DNA of 64,000 nt from Bacillus suaedaesalsae (lineage in GTDB: Bacteria > Bacillota > Bacilli > Bacillales > SA4). The translations under genes and the position numbers were made by a program. The stretch spans positions 47,782 through 111,781 of the forward strand of contig NZ_JAFELM010000018.1 of the NCBI RefSeq assembly GCF_016890225.1, in the 5' to 3' direction. Of this stretch, positions 17,470-27,139 are shown piece after piece. The notes below the pieces were generated by a model that was not told the DNA's origin, did no database searches, and was given only the letters and a program-made list of their open reading frames with translations. Within the stretch, counting starts at the first letter, position 1, and each line of letters opens with the position of its first letter.

Positions 17470-19155
17470 TTGGAACGTAAATGGTGGAAGGAAAGTGTTG
17501 TTTATCAAATCTATCCGAGAAGTTTTATGGATTCAAACGGTGATGGAATTGGTGACATTAAAGGAATTACATCTAAATTAGATTATTTAAAAGAGTTAGG
17601 TATTAATGTGGTTTGGTTATCGCCTGTTTATCAATCACCGAATGATGATAATGGCTATGATATAAGTGATTATCAAAACATTATGGACGAATTCGGAACG
17701 ATGGAAGATTGGGAAGAGATGTTAGCAGAAATGCATAAACGAGGCATCAAGCTCATGATGGACCTTGTTGTGAATCATACATCTGACGAACATGCATGGT
17801 TTGTTGAATCAAAGAAATCAAAAGACAATCCGTATCGCGATTATTACATATGGAGACCAGGAAAGAACGGTAAGGAACCTTCAAATTGGGAATCAGCATT
17901 CAGTGGCTCAACATGGGAATATGATGAAACGACGGATGAATATTTTTTACATATTTTCTCGAAGAAGCAGCCTGATGTGAATTGGGAAAACCCAACAGTA
18001 CGTCGTGAAATATATGACATGATGAAGTTTTGGTTAGATAAAGGGGTAGACGGCTTCCGAATGGATGTAATCAATTTCATCTCCAAGGTGGAAGGATACC
18101 CTGATGCTTCAAATCCAGAAGGAAAGAAATACGTTTCTGGTCATGAATACTTTATGAATGGACCACGTATTCATGAGTTTTTAAACGAAATGAATCAGGA
18201 AGTGCTGTCCAAGTATGACATTATAACCGTTGGGGAAATGCCTGGGGTAACACCAGAACAAGGAATTGAATATACAGCAGAAGATCGCAATGAATTGCAA
18301 ATGGTCTTTCAATTTGAACATATGGACTTAGACTCTCAGCCAGGTCAAAATAAGTGGGCACTGAAACCACTTCAGTTAACTGATTTGAAAAAGTCATTAA
18401 CAAAATGGCAAAAAGGGTTAGAAGGCAAAGGCTGGAACAGTTTATACTGGAATAACCATGATCAACCACGTATCGTATCACGTTTTGGGAATGACCGAGA
18501 ATACCGTGAAATTTCAGCAAAGATGTTAGCAACATGCTTACATATGATGCAAGGTACACCATACATTTACCAAGGTGAAGAAATCGGGATGACGAATGTT
18601 AAATTTGATACGATCGATGAGTATAAAGACATCGAGACGTTAAACATGTACAAAGAGAAAGTACATGAAAATGGGGAAGCACCTGAAAAAGTGATGGCTT
18701 CGATTTATACAAAGGGTCGTGACAATGCACGTACACCAATTCAATGGGATGACAGCGAAAACGCAGGATTTACAACTGGTACCCCTTGGATTAAAGTAAA
18801 CCCAAATTATAAACAAATTAATGCGAAACAGGCTGTTGAAGATCCAAACTCAATTTTCCATTACTATAAAACCCTCATTGAATTACGTCGTAAGCATGAC
18901 ATTATCGTATATGGAACATATGACTTGTTGTTAGATAACGATGAGCAAATTTATACCTACACAAGAACATTAGGTGACGAAAAACTACTAGTAATTTGTA
19001 ACTTTACAGAGGAAACACCTCAGTTTGAACTGAAAAACCGTTTCGAGTTTACAAATAAAGAACTAGTAACAAGTAATTATAATGTGAATCTTGACGAAGA
19101 CTTTCATTCATTTAAACTCCGTCCATATGAGGCTAGAGTTTACAAGTTAACTTAA
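17470..19155 (+). CDS. Oligo-1,6-glucosidase (GH13, MalL-like)
   Basis: 561 aa from the TTG at 17470 (AGAAGGAG eight bases upstream), exactly the usual size. GH13 regions are visible: DLVVNHTSDEH, GFRMDV with nucleophile D199, TVGEMPG with acid/base E256, and NNHDQPR with D331. The residue after the nucleophile is Val (V200), which in this subfamily goes with activity on alpha-1,6 linkages (isomaltose) rather than a maltose-only enzyme. No signal peptide, so it acts in the cytoplasm on imported oligosaccharides. It stands alone with no transporter or regulator beside it. No clear cre site was found upstream. Confidence 0.9.
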   Translation: MERKWWKESVVYQIYPRSFMDSNGDGIGDIKGITSKLDYLKELGINVVWLSPVYQSPNDDNGYDISDYQNIMDEFGTMEDWEEMLAEMHKRGIKLMMDLVVNHTSDEHAWFVESKKSKDNPYRDYYIWRPGKNGKEPSNWESAFSGSTWEYDETTDEYFLHIFSKKQPDVNWENPTVRREIYDMMKFWLDKGVDGFRMDVINFISKVEGYPDASNPEGKKYVSGHEYFMNGPRIHEFLNEMNQEVLSKYDIITVGEMPGVTPEQGIEYTAEDRNELQMVFQFEHMDLDSQPGQNKWALKPLQLTDLKKSLTKWQKGLEGKGWNSLYWNNHDQPRIVSRFGNDREYREISAKMLATCLHMMQGTPYIYQGEEIGMTNVKFDTIDEYKDIETLNMYKEKVHENGEAPEKVMASIYTKGRDNARTPIQWDDSENAGFTTGTPWIKVNPNYKQINAKQAVEDPNSIFHYYKTLIELRRKHDIIVYGTYDLLLDNDEQIYTYTRTLGDEKLLVICNFTEETPQFELKNRFEFTNKELVTSNYNVNLDEDFHSFKLRPYEARVYKLT

Positions 19156-19164
19156 TAAATATAT

Positions 19165-19198
19165 CAGCGTGCAGACAGTAGTTTGCATGCTTTTTTCG
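19165..19198 (+). terminator. Terminator of the glucosidase gene
   Basis: AGCGTGCA pairs with TGCATGCT (one G-T wobble) and is followed by six T. Confidence 0.7.
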
Positions 19199-19412
19199 TT
19201 TTGTGTTTTTCGCGAGATTTAGGATAATCGCGTTAATTAACTGTAAAATAGCGAATTTTTTTTAAATAATTGCAAGAAAAATAAAATAGAGAAATCCGTT
19301 GATACATAATTTTTGAGAGTTACTCTTTACACAAAGAAAGTGTGTGAAATTAACTCACTTCCTCATATTTCTAAGCTCATTGCTCAAACTATACTGAAAG
19401 GAGTTGTGTTAA

Positions 19413-19850
19413 ATGGCAAACGTGAATTTAGTTCGAGATATGATGACTGAGAATGTGGCGACAATTAGTCCTGAACAGACGATTCAAGAAGCAGCAAATT
19501 TAATGAAGGAATATAATGTTGGTTCGATACCTGTAGTTCAACATGGTCAGATAAAAGGAATCATTACAGACCGTGATATAACGCTTCGTTCAACAGCGGA
19601 AGGACTTCCGAGCCACACCCCAGTATCACAGGTGATGAGTACTTCTATCGTACAAGGAAATCCAAGCATGAATGTACAAGAGGCAGTTGATTTAATGTCG
19701 GAAAATCAAATAAGAAGATTACCAATTGTGGAGAACGATCAACTTGTTGGAATGGTTTCATTAGGAGATATTGCAACCAATGAAAAATTTGATGAAGAAG
19801 CCGAACTTGCGTTAACCAACATCTCAATCCCCTCACAACCTGAAATGTAA
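19413..19850 (+). CDS. yhcV: CBS-domain pair protein (YhcV-like)
   Basis: 145 aa made of two CBS motifs: VRDMMTENVATISPEQTI to about 62, and VSQVMSTSIVQGNPSMNV to about 125, each ending in a (G)IITDRDIT- or MVSLGDIA-type turn. Such Bateman modules bind adenine nucleotides or related ligands. No effector domain is attached. RBS AAAGGAG. It occupies the yhcV position. Target unknown. Confidence 0.8.
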   Translation: MANVNLVRDMMTENVATISPEQTIQEAANLMKEYNVGSIPVVQHGQIKGIITDRDITLRSTAEGLPSHTPVSQVMSTSIVQGNPSMNVQEAVDLMSENQIRRLPIVENDQLVGMVSLGDIATNEKFDEEAELALTNISIPSQPEM

Positions 19851-19858
19851 AGCTAGTG

Positions 19859-19888
19859 GCACCTGAATTTTTTCAGGTGCTATTTTTC
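19859..19888 (+). terminator. Terminator of the CBS gene
   Basis: GCACCTGA and TCAGGTGC arms around a T-rich loop, followed by TATTTTT. Confidence 0.8.
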
Positions 19889-19891
19889 GAC

Positions 19892-19926
19892 AAAATCCGG
19901 GTGGTGCCTGGCACCACCCGGATTTT
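19892..19926. repeat. Perfect 35-nt palindrome with GGTGCCTGGCACC core
   Basis: The two 17-nt arms (19892-19908 and 19910-19926) are exact complements around a central T. It lies only a few bases after a complete terminator, so it is not needed for termination. Its GCCTG-centred design parallels the long palindrome at 26609. The rest of the 19850-20170 gap shows nothing else. Confidence 0.75.
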
Positions 19927-20169
19927 CTTATGAAAAAAACCTCTGTGCATGCTCCCTGTATTCATGAATAAGTATCTTAATGGGAATACTATAGTGTAAA
20001 ACAATGAAAATAGGGTATTTGTTTATATAAGCTGTTTCTCCTAGATTTCTTTCTCTATCAAAAATTCGGATTACATAAAAGGTATAGGGAAATGTCTTGG
20101 TCACAATAAGATATTAATAAAAAGCAACAATGTTTACGAAAAGAGCCTTAAACAAAAGGGGTTGGTTCC

Positions 20170-21705
20170 ATGACAAAAATTGATTTGACAAAGTTTGAGA
20201 AACGAATGATTATCCGAAAAATCGAGGAAAAAGATTTTGATGGAATCATGGAGATGCAAAAGGTATGTTTTCCTGGAATGGTTCCTTGGACATTGGAACA
20301 GCTTGAAAGTCACTTAGAGCATTTTCCAGAGGGACAAATTTGTGCTGAATATGATGGGAAAATTATTGGTTCTTGCTCAAGTTTAATTATTAACTTTGAT
20401 GAATACGATGATAAGCATACGTGGGATGACATTACGGACGAAGGATACATAACCAACCACAATCCAGAAGGCTACAACCTATATGGAATTGAAGTAATGG
20501 TTCATCCCGAATATAGAAGAATGAAGGTTGGTCAACGTCTATACGATGCGAGAAAAGAACTAGCACGTGAGTTAAATCTTAAAAGTATCATTATAGGTGG
20601 ACGCATCCCAAATTATCATAAGTATGCAGAAGAAATGTCACCGAGGCAATATGTAAAAGAAGTATCTATGCATAAAATCTATGACCCAGTTCTTTCTTTT
20701 CAGCTTATGAATGGTTTCACACTGATGAGGATAAACCCGAACTACCTAGAGGACGACCATGCGTCATATAAATATGCAACATTAATGGAATGGAATAATA
20801 TAGACTACCGTGCAAAAACGAAACGACATTTTCAAACGTCTTTTCCAGTACGCATTTGTGCCATACAATATGCAATGAAGCAAATCGAGTCGTTTGAAGA
20901 ATTTGCGAAACAAGTTGAATACTATACAGATGTTGCTGCTGATTTTGACTCCGACTTCGCTGTGTTTCCTGAAATTTTTACAACTCAATTGATGTCCTTT
21001 TTACATGAAAAATCACCAAGTCAAGCAATCCGAAAACTTACAGAATATACAGAGCAATATATTGAGCTTTTCGCCAATTTAGCTGTTAAATACAATATCA
21101 ACATTATTGGTGGATCTCACTTCGTAAATGAAGATGAAAAAATCTATAATATTGCATATTTATTCCGAAGAGATGGAACGATTGAAAAGCAATATAAGAT
21201 CCATATTACCCCGAATGAGAAGAAATGGTGGGGAGTTAGTGCTGGGGATGAAGTAAAAGTATTTGATACAGACTGTGGTCGCATCGCGATTCAGATTTGT
21301 TATGATATTGAATTTCCTGAGCTGGCTAGAATTGCAACTGACCGTGGTGCTAATATCATTTTTTCACCCTTCTGCACAGAAGATCGCCAAGGGTATTTAA
21401 GGGTTCGACTTTGCGCACAAGCTCGTGCAATTGAGAATCAAATCTATACTGTTATCGCCGGAACGGTTGGCAATTTACCACAAGTAGAAAACATGGACAT
21501 TCAATATGCCCAATCTGGAATCTTTACACCATCTGACTTTGAATTTGCGCGAGATGGTGTGGCAGCTGAATGTAGTCCTAATCTTGAAACAGTTGTCGTT
21601 GCAGATGTAGATTTAGAAATATTAAGAAGACAACGAAAAGGTGGAACGGTCAGACAACTGCGGGATCGTCGCCGAGATTTGTATGAAATCCGTTATAAAA
21701 AATAG
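20170..21705 (+). CDS. yhcX: GNAT acetyltransferase - nitrilase-superfamily fusion (YhcX-like)
   Basis: 511 aa. The N-terminal GNAT domain (about 12-190) has the acetyl-CoA site in IEVMVHPEYRRMKVGQRLYD. The C-terminal carbon-nitrogen hydrolase domain (about 225-500) carries the Glu-Lys-Cys triad: E268 (FPEIF), K343 (QYKIHIT) and C377 (QICYDIEFPE). It should hydrolyse an amide and acetylate an amine, possibly in sequence on one compound; the substrate is unknown. B. subtilis YhcX has the same two-domain layout and neighbourhood. Cytoplasmic, single gene, terminator at 21713. Confidence 0.88.
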   Translation: MTKIDLTKFEKRMIIRKIEEKDFDGIMEMQKVCFPGMVPWTLEQLESHLEHFPEGQICAEYDGKIIGSCSSLIINFDEYDDKHTWDDITDEGYITNHNPEGYNLYGIEVMVHPEYRRMKVGQRLYDARKELARELNLKSIIIGGRIPNYHKYAEEMSPRQYVKEVSMHKIYDPVLSFQLMNGFTLMRINPNYLEDDHASYKYATLMEWNNIDYRAKTKRHFQTSFPVRICAIQYAMKQIESFEEFAKQVEYYTDVAADFDSDFAVFPEIFTTQLMSFLHEKSPSQAIRKLTEYTEQYIELFANLAVKYNINIIGGSHFVNEDEKIYNIAYLFRRDGTIEKQYKIHITPNEKKWWGVSAGDEVKVFDTDCGRIAIQICYDIEFPELARIATDRGANIIFSPFCTEDRQGYLRVRLCAQARAIENQIYTVIAGTVGNLPQVENMDIQYAQSGIFTPSDFEFARDGVAAECSPNLETVVVADVDLEILRRQRKGGTVRQLRDRRRDLYEIRYKK

Positions 21706-21712
21706 TGTAAGG

Positions 21713-21742
21713 AAGCGCCGTATGAAGCTATGCGGTGCTTTT
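21713..21742 (+). terminator. Terminator of the yhcX-like gene
   Basis: AAGCGCCGTAT and ATGCGGTGCTT pair (one G-T) followed by TT. The remaining 230 bases up to pgcA contain no gene that can be supported. Confidence 0.65.
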
Positions 21743-21976
21743 GACTTTGTAGTTATTCTCTCCGGAACATTTGCTGTGCCTGAGGATAAACGAGGTGCCC
21801 TGAGATTTTTGTTATACCTTTACAAAAAACGGAAAAAGCTACATACTATCTTTACGATTAGTAGTTAAGAGAAAATTGTCATGAAGAAGTACCTTTGTTA
21901 TTCTATAATTAATTAGTCATGATTCTTACTTAACTTAGAATGACACCGAGGATACATAAGGTAGGAGGAAAAAACA

Positions 21977-23719
21977 ATGAATTGGCGTGATCAATACGAA
22001 AGATGGGCAAATTCATATAAATTAGAAACTGAATGGAAAACTGAACTAGAGAACATTAAAGGTAACGAAAAAGACTTAGAAGATCGTTTTTATAAAAGCT
22101 TAGAATTTGGTACAGGCGGTATGCGCGGGGAAATCGGCGTAGGTACTAATCGAATGAATACATATACAGTTCGTAAAGCATCTGTTGGACTTGCACAATT
22201 TATTTCTGCAGCTGGAGAGGAAGCGAAAAAACGTGGAGTTGCAATCGCGTACGATTCACGTCATAAGTCACCAGAGTTTGCGATGGAAGCAGCAAAAACC
22301 CTGGCGAGCTACGGTATTCAAACGTATGTGTTTGAAGAGTTAAGACCAACACCGGAGCTGTCGTTTGCCGTGCGTTATTTAAATGCTTACTCTGGTATCG
22401 TCGTAACAGCAAGTCATAATCCACCAGAATACAACGGGTACAAGGTATACGGAGAAGACGGTGGACAATTGCCTCCAGCTGCTGCAGACGAAGTAATTGA
22501 AGAAGTAAACAAGGTTGAAAATGAGCTTGAAATCTCTGTCCAATCGGAACAAACGTTAAAGCAGCAAGGGCTTATCAAAATGATTGGTGAAGAAATTGAC
22601 CAAGCATACACAGAGAAACTAACAACCATCTCTGTTAATCCTGAGTTAGCAGATGAAGTTGGAGACGATGTGAAAATTGTATTCACACCTTTGCACGGTA
22701 CAGCCAACAAGCCAGTACGTGGCGGGCTTGAAGCACTTGGCTACCGCAACATTATGATTGTTGAAGAACAGGAGCTGCCAGATCCAAACTTCTCTACTGT
22801 TAAATCTCCAAACCCAGAAGAGCATGCAGCTTTTGAATTGGCGATTAAAAAAGGGAATGAGAATGATGCGGATATGCTAATTGCAACTGATCCAGATGCA
22901 GACCGTCTTGGAATTGCAGTGAAAGGTTCAAGCGGGGAGTATGTCGTATTAACAGGTAACCAAACAGGAGCACTGTTCCTAGATTATCTTTTATCTCAAA
23001 AGAAGGAAAAGGGGACTTTACCATCAAACGGGATCGTCTTTAAAACAATTGTTACATCTGAAATAGGACGAAACATTGCCGAAAGCTTTGGTCTAGTTGC
23101 AGAAGATACATTAACTGGCTTCAAATTTATCGGGGAAAAAATTAAAGAATATGAACAAAGCGGCGCGTATACTTTCCAATTCGGTTATGAAGAAAGCTAT
23201 GGCTACTTAATTGGTGACTTCGTTCGCGACAAAGATGCAGTTCAAGCAGCACTCTTAGCAGTTGAGGTTTGCGCATATTATAAGAAGCAAGGACTGTCTG
23301 TATATGAAGGATTACTAAATGTATTTGAAAAGTACGGTTTTTACCAAGAAGGGCTAGAATCATTAACTCTTAAAGGTAAAGAAGGTACTGAAAAGATCGA
23401 GTACATTTTATCAAGCTTTAGAGCAGAAGCTCCATCTGAAATGGCAAAACGTAAAATTACAACGATTGAAGACTACAAAACAAGCGAACGCGTTCATGTA
23501 GAAGCAGGAACAAAAGAATCAATCGATCTTCCGAAATCAAATGTCATTAAATACATGTTAGAAGATGGCTCGTGGTTCTGTTTACGTCCATCAGGTACAG
23601 AGCCAAAAGTAAAATTCTATTTTGGTGTACGTAGCCAGTCATTAGAAGCAAGTAAACAAAGCTTGTTTGAGCTAAAAGAAGCTGTCATGGCTCGCGTGAA
23701 CGAATTAGTTGAACAATAA
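21977..23719 (+). CDS. pgcA: Alpha-phosphoglucomutase
   Basis: 580 aa, the length of Bacillus PgcA. The alpha-D-phosphohexomutase signatures are clear: [15 protein letters not shown] with phosphoserine S146, the metal loop TDPDADRLG, and the C-terminal phosphate-binding [14 protein letters not shown]. It interconverts glucose-6-phosphate and glucose-1-phosphate for UDP-glucose, glycolipid anchor and teichoic acid glucosylation. RBS GTAGGAGG. Position between yhcX and yhcY/yhcZ agrees with B. subtilis, although the glp genes found between them there are absent here. Confidence 0.93.
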   Translation: MNWRDQYERWANSYKLETEWKTELENIKGNEKDLEDRFYKSLEFGTGGMRGEIGVGTNRMNTYTVRKASVGLAQFISAAGEEAKKRGVAIAYDSRHKSPEFAMEAAKTLASYGIQTYVFEELRPTPELSFAVRYLNAYSGIVVTASHNPPEYNGYKVYGEDGGQLPPAAADEVIEEVNKVENELEISVQSEQTLKQQGLIKMIGEEIDQAYTEKLTTISVNPELADEVGDDVKIVFTPLHGTANKPVRGGLEALGYRNIMIVEEQELPDPNFSTVKSPNPEEHAAFELAIKKGNENDADMLIATDPDADRLGIAVKGSSGEYVVLTGNQTGALFLDYLLSQKKEKGTLPSNGIVFKTIVTSEIGRNIAESFGLVAEDTLTGFKFIGEKIKEYEQSGAYTFQFGYEESYGYLIGDFVRDKDAVQAALLAVEVCAYYKKQGLSVYEGLLNVFEKYGFYQEGLESLTLKGKEGTEKIEYILSSFRAEAPSEMAKRKITTIEDYKTSERVHVEAGTKESIDLPKSNVIKYMLEDGSWFCLRPSGTEPKVKFYFGVRSQSLEASKQSLFELKEAVMARVNELVEQ

Positions 23720-23888
23720 GAGGATTTAGCTTGGATATGAACCTATCGTTGATATCTAGTTGTTCTTCGTGATAAAGGCATTAAATTTGCTGATAGAATG
23801 CAGAGATTTGCCTGATATAGCGTAAAGTAGCTGATTATAATGTTCACTCGCTGATTATATTCTCTCTTCATGTAGTACTTTTTCAAAA

Positions 23889-23915
23889 AGCGAGGGTTAT
23901 ACCTTGCTTTTTTTT
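23889..23915 (+). terminator. Terminator after pgcA
   Basis: AGCGAGG and CCTTGCT arms with eight T. Upstream, 23780-23870 holds four loosely repeated GCTGATA-type words every 20-23 bases. Confidence 0.65.
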
Positions 23916-23974
23916 CATAACTAAGGAAATAATAAGACTTGTCTCATCACGGAATGAAAGGAATTGAATAAAAT

Positions 23975-24697
23975 ATGACGACAAATCAAGTAGCAATTGT
24001 AACAGGTGCATCACGCGGGATTGGAAAAGAGATCGCGTTGCAGCTTGCGAAAAAAGGTATGAAGCTTTCCATTATTGGTAGCTCAGAAGATATTACGAAA
24101 ACAGCAGAAGAATTAAAGTCAAGTGGATTTGAGGATGTACTTCCTTTTCAAGTCGATGTTGCAAACGAACAACAAATGAATGAAGTTGTAGCGAAAACGA
24201 TTGCTGTATTTGGAACTGTTGATATACTCGTGAATAATGCAGGAATTGGTTTCTTCAAGTTAGTAGAAGAAACCACGGTTGAAGAATGGAGAAAAGTTTT
24301 TGATGTTAACGTACAAGGTGTTTTCGTTGGGTCAAAGGCAGTTCTTCCACATATGAAGGAAAAACGATCTGGAACAATTGTAACCATTTCTTCTGATGTT
24401 GGCCGCTACACTATTGCAAACGGTTCAGCGTATACGGCTACAAAATATGCAGTGCAAGGATTCTCGGGCTCACTTGCGCAAGAAGTAAGAGATTTTGGGA
24501 TTCGAGTTGGAACGATTAATCCAGGAATGGTGGATACATATTTCAACAACTCTGAACAAGGTGTTCCTGAAAAGCAAGATTGGCTACAAGCAAATGACAT
24601 TGCTGAAGCAGTTGTATATATGGCTTCTGCACCAAAGCATATGCTTGTTGATCAAATTGTTTTACATCCATTAATTCAAAATTATCCAATTGCATAA
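23975..24697 (+). CDS. Short-chain dehydrogenase/reductase
   Basis: 240 aa classical SDR. Cofactor motif TGASRGIG (12-19), NNAG (about 88-91), and the catalytic Ser-Tyr-Lys set in ISSDVGRYT and SAYTATKYA. The closest family type is 3-oxoacyl-ACP-reductase-like, but substrate cannot be called. The C-terminus is shorter and less conserved than FabG (ends LIQNYPIA). RBS GAAAGGAATTGAATAAAAT is moderate. Single gene with a terminator. Confidence 0.8.
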   Translation: MTTNQVAIVTGASRGIGKEIALQLAKKGMKLSIIGSSEDITKTAEELKSSGFEDVLPFQVDVANEQQMNEVVAKTIAVFGTVDILVNNAGIGFFKLVEETTVEEWRKVFDVNVQGVFVGSKAVLPHMKEKRSGTIVTISSDVGRYTIANGSAYTATKYAVQGFSGSLAQEVRDFGIRVGTINPGMVDTYFNNSEQGVPEKQDWLQANDIAEAVVYMASAPKHMLVDQIVLHPLIQNYPIA

Positions 24698-24704
24698 TAC
24701 AAAT

Positions 24705-24732
24705 CCCTCTTCCAATGGAAGGGGGTTTTTTC
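24705..24732 (+). terminator. Terminator of the SDR gene
   Basis: CCCTCTTCC and GGAAGGGGG arms followed by six T. Confidence 0.75.
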
Positions 24733-24827
24733 TACGACCAAAGTCGTATTCCATTCTCACCCAAAGGATGAATTCATACTTTGGAAATATTGGTATAATG
24801 AAGATATGTATAGGTAGGGGTGATTTT

Positions 24828-25946
24828 GTGCAGATGGAGCGGGGAATGGAAGAACTTCAAACGTTAAAATCAATTGCTGAAATGTTAAATCAAGCGAATG
24901 ATCTAACACAGATGCTTCCAAGCGTGTTGAAGGAACTTCTTCATGTAACTGGAATTACATCAGGTTGGATTTTTTTAATGAATGAAAAAGGTGACTATAC
25001 ACTTGCAGCAGATTACAACTTACCAGAAGGACTTCTCTGGAAATATAAAAAGCCAATGTGCGAGGGTTCGTGCTGGTGTGTAGATAAATATCAAAAAGGT
25101 CGTTTAAATCGTGCGGCGAACATTATGGAATGTAAACGAATTGAAAATGTAATTGAACATAGCTGGGGAGATACAGAAGGAATTACACACCATGCAACGG
25201 TTCCTTTGCGTGCAGGAAATGAAAGCTTCGGACTTTTGAATGTGGCTTCACCGAATAAAACATATTTTTCACAAGAAGAATTAGCTTTACTCGAAGCAAT
25301 TGCCTTTCAAATCGGTACTGCCATAAAGAGAATTCAATTAACGCAAAAAGAACAAGAGTTAGCATTGATTGCAGAGCGCAATCGATTAGCCCGTGATTTG
25401 CATGACTCGGTAAATCAGTTGCTTTTTTCATTAATGCTAACCGTGCGTGGAACACAGGAAATGACAAATGAACCTGAAGTGAAGGAAATGCTTAGTTATA
25501 TTCAGGAATTGTCACAAGAAGCCCTTCAGGAAATGAGGGCCTTAATATGGCAGTTACGTCCACAAGGCCTAGAGGATGGGATAGGAAGCGCACTTTGCTC
25601 ATACGGAAAAGTATTAGGGTTAGAGGTTCAAGTGGAAGTAAAAGGTGTACTTGAGCTCCCTAGTAAAATTGAAGAAGCAATGTGGAGAATTGGTCAAGAG
25701 GCGTTAAATAATTGTAAAAAGCATGCTGTTATTAAGGCTTGCAATGTTGAAATACAAGTGAAGGATAAAACGGTCATTATGACAGTTCGTGATGAAGGCT
25801 GCGGGTTTCACTATACTGAAGGGGGAAGTATGCCAACACTCGGTTTAGCAGGTATGAAAGAGCGTGCTGAATTTTTAGGAGGAAGTTTTAATGTGATAAG
25901 TAAGGTTGGTGTAGGAACTTCGATTCAAGTTAATTTACCGATTTAG
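24828..25946 (+). CDS. yhcY: GAF-domain sensor histidine kinase YhcY (AirS-like, four-Cys GAF)
   Basis: 372 aa from the GTG at 24828 (AGGGGTG upstream); a consensus -10 TATAAT at 24794-24799 lies too close to allow the longer frame. GAF domain about 20-170, HisKA_3 dimerisation helix with H192 in RDLHDSVNQ, HATPase with DEGCGF and LGLAGMKERAEFLGG. Soluble, no membrane helix. The GAF domain holds C78, C82, C84 (PMCEGSCWCVDKY) and C102 (MECKRIE), the kind of set that holds the iron-sulfur cluster in Staphylococcus AirS. Operon with yhcZ. A redox or oxygen signal is therefore likely, by inference. Confidence 0.85.
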   Translation: MQMERGMEELQTLKSIAEMLNQANDLTQMLPSVLKELLHVTGITSGWIFLMNEKGDYTLAADYNLPEGLLWKYKKPMCEGSCWCVDKYQKGRLNRAANIMECKRIENVIEHSWGDTEGITHHATVPLRAGNESFGLLNVASPNKTYFSQEELALLEAIAFQIGTAIKRIQLTQKEQELALIAERNRLARDLHDSVNQLLFSLMLTVRGTQEMTNEPEVKEMLSYIQELSQEALQEMRALIWQLRPQGLEDGIGSALCSYGKVLGLEVQVEVKGVLELPSKIEEAMWRIGQEALNNCKKHAVIKACNVEIQVKDKTVIMTVRDEGCGFHYTEGGSMPTLGLAGMKERAEFLGGSFNVISKVGVGTSIQVNLPI

Positions 25947-25964
25947 GTAGAGAGGGGAAATAAG

Positions 25965-26603
25965 ATGTCTATAAGGGTATTGATTTGTGACGACCACCAT
26001 GTTGTTAGACGAGGGTTATTATTCTTTTTAAAAACGCAACAAGATATAGAAATCGTAGCAGAAGCTACAAACGGGAAAGAAGCAGTGCAGCTTGTAGGTG
26101 AACATCTACCTGATGTTGTATTAATGGATTTAGTGATGCCAGAAATGGACGGTATAGAGGCAACTAAGTTAATTAAGGAACAACATCCCTTAACAAAGAT
26201 TATCATCTTAACAAGCTTTTCAGATAAAGATCAAGTAATACCAGCAATTCGAGCAGGCGCTACAGGATATCAACTTAAAGATATAGAGCCAGATGAACTC
26301 GTTAAAGTAATACGCTCTGTTTACGAAGGAGAAAATCAGTTACATCCAAAAGTAACCAACCATGTAATGACACACCTTGTGCAAGGTGAAACCAAAGAAA
26401 CTAACACCTTAGACGAATTAACGAAACGTGAACTAGAGGTATTAGTTGAAATTGCACGAGGAAAAAGTAACAAAGAAATTGCCGCAAGTCTTGTTATAAC
26501 CGAAAAAACAGTCAAAACACACGTATCCAACATTCTATCCAAACTCGAGCTACAAGACCGAACACAAGCAGCCCTTTACGCTGTGAAAAACGGAATAGCA
26601 TAA
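25965..26603 (+). CDS. yhcZ: NarL/FixJ-type response regulator YhcZ
   Basis: 212 aa. Receiver domain with acidic pocket ICDDHH, phospho-acceptor D55 in VLMDLVMP, and K in YQLKD; C-terminal LuxR-type helix-turn-helix (LTKRELEVLVEIARGKSNKE to VKTHVSNIL). RBS AGAGGGGAAATAAG, 18 bases after the kinase stop. Cognate regulator of YhcY. The target genes are not shown. Confidence 0.9.
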   Translation: MSIRVLICDDHHVVRRGLLFFLKTQQDIEIVAEATNGKEAVQLVGEHLPDVVLMDLVMPEMDGIEATKLIKEQHPLTKIIILTSFSDKDQVIPAIRAGATGYQLKDIEPDELVKVIRSVYEGENQLHPKVTNHVMTHLVQGETKETNTLDELTKRELEVLVEIARGKSNKEIAASLVITEKTVKTHVSNILSKLELQDRTQAALYAVKNGIA

Positions 26604-26608
26604 TCTAC

Positions 26609-26661
26609 TTTAACACAGTAAAGGAGTGGGGGCCTGTCCCCCACTCCTTTACTGTGTTAAA
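26609..26661. terminator. Very long perfect hairpin between convergent genes
   Basis: Two exactly complementary 24-nt arms (26609-26632 and 26638-26661) with a five-base loop, between yhcZ (+) and the yhdB-like gene (-). It will terminate in both directions. The GGGGGCCTGTCCCCC core resembles in design the palindrome at 19892. Confidence 0.8.
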
Positions 26662-26664
26662 GTG

Positions 26665-26913
26665 TTATTCCATGCACACGAGTTGTTCCATGTCGATGGA
26701 TTGTGATTCAAGTGCGTGGTCGATGTATCTGAATAGTGAATGTAACGTTGTTTCAATTATTTTGTAATCACGCGAGAAGTTGTATGCGTGAAGGAAATGT
26801 TCGATTTTTTTTGAAAGGATATTGTCTTTTGTCCTCACCATTAGGATTAATAGGTTATCCCATTGGGAACGGTGTGTATAGTAAAGGGCTCTGTCATAAT
26901 CGACAATATTCAT
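26665..26913 (-). CDS. yhdB: YhdB-like small protein
   Basis: 82 aa from the ATG at 26913, which has GAAGGAGG nine bases upstream; the longer frame has no such site. Soluble and helical, with MNIVDYDRALYYTHRSQWDN at the N-terminus. It matches B. subtilis YhdB in size and position next to yhcZ. No function known. Confidence 0.65.
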   Translation of the reverse strand: MNIVDYDRALYYTHRSQWDNLLILMVRTKDNILSKKIEHFLHAYNFSRDYKIIETTLHSLFRYIDHALESQSIDMEQLVCME

Positions 26914-27139
26914 GGTTGTTGCCTCCTTCTGGTCGATCAACATCCATATTGTACTCCAAGACCATTTGCGCTTAATAAGCAGTTTATCTTTTAAGGAGTT
27001 AGTTATAGTGTGCTTGTTTTACTAATAATTAAGCAATGGGATTATTGTTAATGTTGGAGAGTGAAGGGGAGATTTTCCATGATAGTAAATAACATATTTG
27101 CGCAAGTTATGGATAAAGCAAAAAAAGGAGCCTGAACTT

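Noticed and set aside
21641..21868. 75-codon ORF at the end of the yhcX-like gene
   Set aside because: Overlaps the end of the yhcX-like gene and the following terminator; no RBS.
23780..23870. Tandem repeat of GCTGATA words after pgcA
   Set aside because: Four loose matches at 20-23 base spacing, too degenerate to call a repeat unit or binding array.
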